The notes under the pieces: generated by a model | Databases searched by the model: none | What the model saw: the letters and a program-made list of their open reading frames with translations, nothing else | What the model was told of the DNA's origin: nothing | Made by a program: the position numbers and the translations under genes | Shown: positions 13,690 through 14,866 of the stretch, piece by piece | How the letters are laid out: every line of letters starts with the position of its first letter | Position numbering within the stretch: position 1 is the first letter of the stretch | Assembly: GCA_004556985.1 (NCBI GenBank) | Contig: SFFC01000053.1 | Coordinates: forward strand, 1-14,866 | Length of the DNA: 14,866 nucleotides | Reading direction: 5' to 3' | DNA from: Clostridiales bacterium | Lineage (GTDB): Bacteria; Bacillota; Clostridia; Christensenellales; Aristaeellaceae

Positions 13690-13946
13690 CACAGATCCCC
13701 CTCGCCCTCGAGCAGCTCATACATCGCACCCGCGTCGCTCTTGCGCACCGTCTCCGCGACGGCGAGGATGCGGAAGCGCGCCAGCTTGTCGCCAAAGCGG
13801 ATTTCGAGCACGTCTCCCTCCTTGACCTCGCTCGACGGCTTGGCCGTCTTGCCGTTGATCGTCACGCGCCCGCCCTCGGACGCCTCCTTGGCGACCGTGC
13901 GCCGCTTGATGATCCTGGAAACCTTCAAATACTTGTCCAGCCTCAT
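13689..13946 (-). CDS. rqcP: RqcP (YabO), S4-domain ribosome quality-control factor
   Basis: RqcP is a small RNA-binding protein that works with RqcH on stalled 50S-peptidyl-tRNA complexes during C-terminal alanine tailing. The 85-residue product is almost all S4 domain: MRLDKYLKVSRIIKRRTVAK, then EGGRVTINGKTAKPSSEVKE and GDVLEIRFGDKL, followed by a short tail with MYELL. This matches the Bacillus YabO/RqcP pattern over its whole length; the related heat-shock protein Hsp15 is longer. AGGAGG (13955-13960) is 8 nt before the ATG. RqcH is not in the window. It begins 44 nt after the partial membrane-protein gene and its stop overlaps the start of ispDF. Confidence 0.92.
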   Translation of the reverse strand: MRLDKYLKVSRIIKRRTVAKEASEGGRVTINGKTAKPSSEVKEGDVLEIRFGDKLARFRILAVAETVRKSDAGAMYELLEGEGDL

Positions 13947-13990
13947 ATTTCATTCCTCCTGATGATTCTCTCTGTCCTCATTGGCCCGTT

Positions 13991-14866
13991 TCAGGGCGTC
14001 TTTTCCCGATCAGCGCCCGGACCCGCCGCCAGCACGGGCAGCGTGCAGACGAACGGATAGGCATAGCGCCCGGCCATCACGGGGCCGAGCAGGAACGTCC
14101 CCCACAGCAGCATGGGCAGCAGCGCGACGGCAAAGCGCCGCCAGCGCCCGAAATACGCCTCCCGCAGCACGAGCGCGAGCATGACCCAGACGATGACGCC
14201 CGTGTTGAACAGCCAGCCGACGACGGGGATCTGCATCGCGCCCTGCGCGCCGAAGCGCCAGGAGAGCGACGCGAGCACGCGCGGAAACAGGCTGTGCGAG
14301 GCGATCCAGTCAAAGTCGCACCACTGCTCCGTCTGCTCCGCGCTGATGCCCATCTGCAGATAATAGCCCGAGGTCGGGTAGCGGCTGTACGGGTAATAAA
14401 ACGGCATCGTCAGCGCGAGCACGGCGTCGAGATATGCCTTCGGGCATTTGAGCCCCACGCCGGCATACAGCCGCAGGAAGCTGCCCGGATCGGCCTTCAT
14501 CCGCTCCGTGTCAAACGCGAACTTCACCGGATCGGAGATCGTCGGGTCGTAATTCCGCCAGGCCTCCTCCGGCATGAGCGCGTCGATCTGCGCGCATTCC
14601 TCCTGCGTCAGATTCTCGCTCTGCGTCAGCCGCGCGCGCGCCAGCTGCTGAATCGGCCAGGAGAGCATCTCGCTCAGGTCGCCCTTGACCGCGCCCGTCG
14701 CTGCGCCCAGCAGGCTGTTCAAAAGAAGCGAGAGCATGACCGCAAGAAGCGCGCCCCTGAGCAGCCCGCGCCGGCGCAGGCCCGCCGGGATCAGCGCCAG
14801 CAGCCAGACGGCCGCGGCATAGACCGCGTTGTTGCGCAGCAGCATCATCAGCGCGCCCGCAGCGGC
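13991..14866 (-). CDS. Multi-span membrane protein, C-terminal part (DUF6020-like)
   Basis: The frame is open to the window edge, so the N-terminus is missing and the ATG at 14848 is probably internal. At least 292 residues are visible. Two or three membrane segments lie at the left (LRNNAVYAAAVWLLALIPAG; LLRGALLAVMLSLLLNSLLGA), then a loop of about 140 residues probably outside the membrane, with SEMLSWPIQQLAR, NYDPTISDPVKF and YPYSRYPTSGYY, then two or three further membrane segments ending in GRYAYPFVCTLPVLAAG. These landmarks recall the uncharacterised DUF6020 family of glycosyltransferase-C-like membrane proteins; this is from memory. The tail after the last span is short and basic. It is the first visible gene of the rqcP-ispDF run. 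Confidence 0.7.
   Translation of the reverse strand, partial: AAAGALMMLLRNNAVYAAAVWLLALIPAGLRRRGLLRGALLAVMLSLLLNSLLGAATGAVKGDLSEMLSWPIQQLARARLTQSENLTQEECAQIDALMPEEAWRNYDPTISDPVKFAFDTERMKADPGSFLRLYAGVGLKCPKAYLDAVLALTMPFYYPYSRYPTSGYYLQMGISAEQTEQWCDFDWIASHSLFPRVLASLSWRFGAQGAMQIPVVGWLFNTGVIVWVMLALVLREAYFGRWRRFAVALLPMLLWGTFLLGPVMAGRYAYPFVCTLPVLAAGPGADREKTP

Noticed and set aside
12538..13962. Plus-strand open frame of 474 codons opposite ispDF and rqcP
   Set aside because: It spans two clearly recognised minus-strand genes with their own ribosome binding sites.

Overview
The window is high-GC DNA that reads as a chromosomal housekeeping region of a Bacillota (Firmicutes) bacterium, most likely a high-GC anaerobic Clostridia lineage. 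The grounds are a cdaA-cdaR pair with YbbR repeats, a WalJ/YycJ-type metallo-beta-lactamase-fold protein, RqcP, a DUF378 protein, a T-box in front of a one-chain glycyl-tRNA synthetase, and strong AGGAGG-type ribosome binding sites. No phage, transposase, CRISPR, rRNA or tRNA was found. Species is not determinable by reading.

Layout, left to right. (1) 23-3508, minus: cdaA (c-di-AMP cyclase), cdaR (its YbbR partner) and, after a probable terminator, an unrecognised membrane-anchored coiled-coil protein carrying three perfect 36-bp repeats. (2) 3665-5370, minus: a probable three-gene unit walJ, a small ribbon-helix-helix-like protein and a DUF378 membrane protein, ended by a GC-rich hairpin; walJ has a long structured leader. 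(3) 5381-6624, plus, the only plus-strand genes: a small conserved-looking protein translationally coupled to glutamyl-Q tRNA(Asp) synthetase (gluQ). (4) 6597-9439, minus: an XRE regulator with a helical-repeat tail, coupled by ATGA to an ABC exporter, behind a near-consensus promoter. (5) 9541-9756: a remnant of a GNAT acetyltransferase and a terminator. (6) 9796-11875, minus: a promoter and T-box leader for glycine, glyS, then a VanZ-like membrane protein. (7) 11872-14866, minus: a partial multi-membrane-span protein, rqcP, a fused ispDF and an Mrr-type nuclease-domain protein with an unusual amphipathic N-terminus.

How the genes work together: CdaA and CdaR set c-di-AMP level at the membrane; GlyS, GluQ-RS and RqcP serve translation (charging, tRNA modification, ribosome rescue); IspDF supplies two consecutive MEP-pathway steps; the XRE-ABC pair looks like a self-contained efflux or export module. 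Several gene starts are better placed downstream of the longest open frame, as noted in the entries: GTG for cdaA, GTG for the VanZ-like protein, TTG for the nuclease protein.

Nothing here amounts to a clear new defence or mobile system. The best leads are the coiled-coil protein beside cdaAR, the compact glycine T-box, the nuclease protein with 11-residue amphipathic repeats, and gluQ coupled to a small protein of unknown function.
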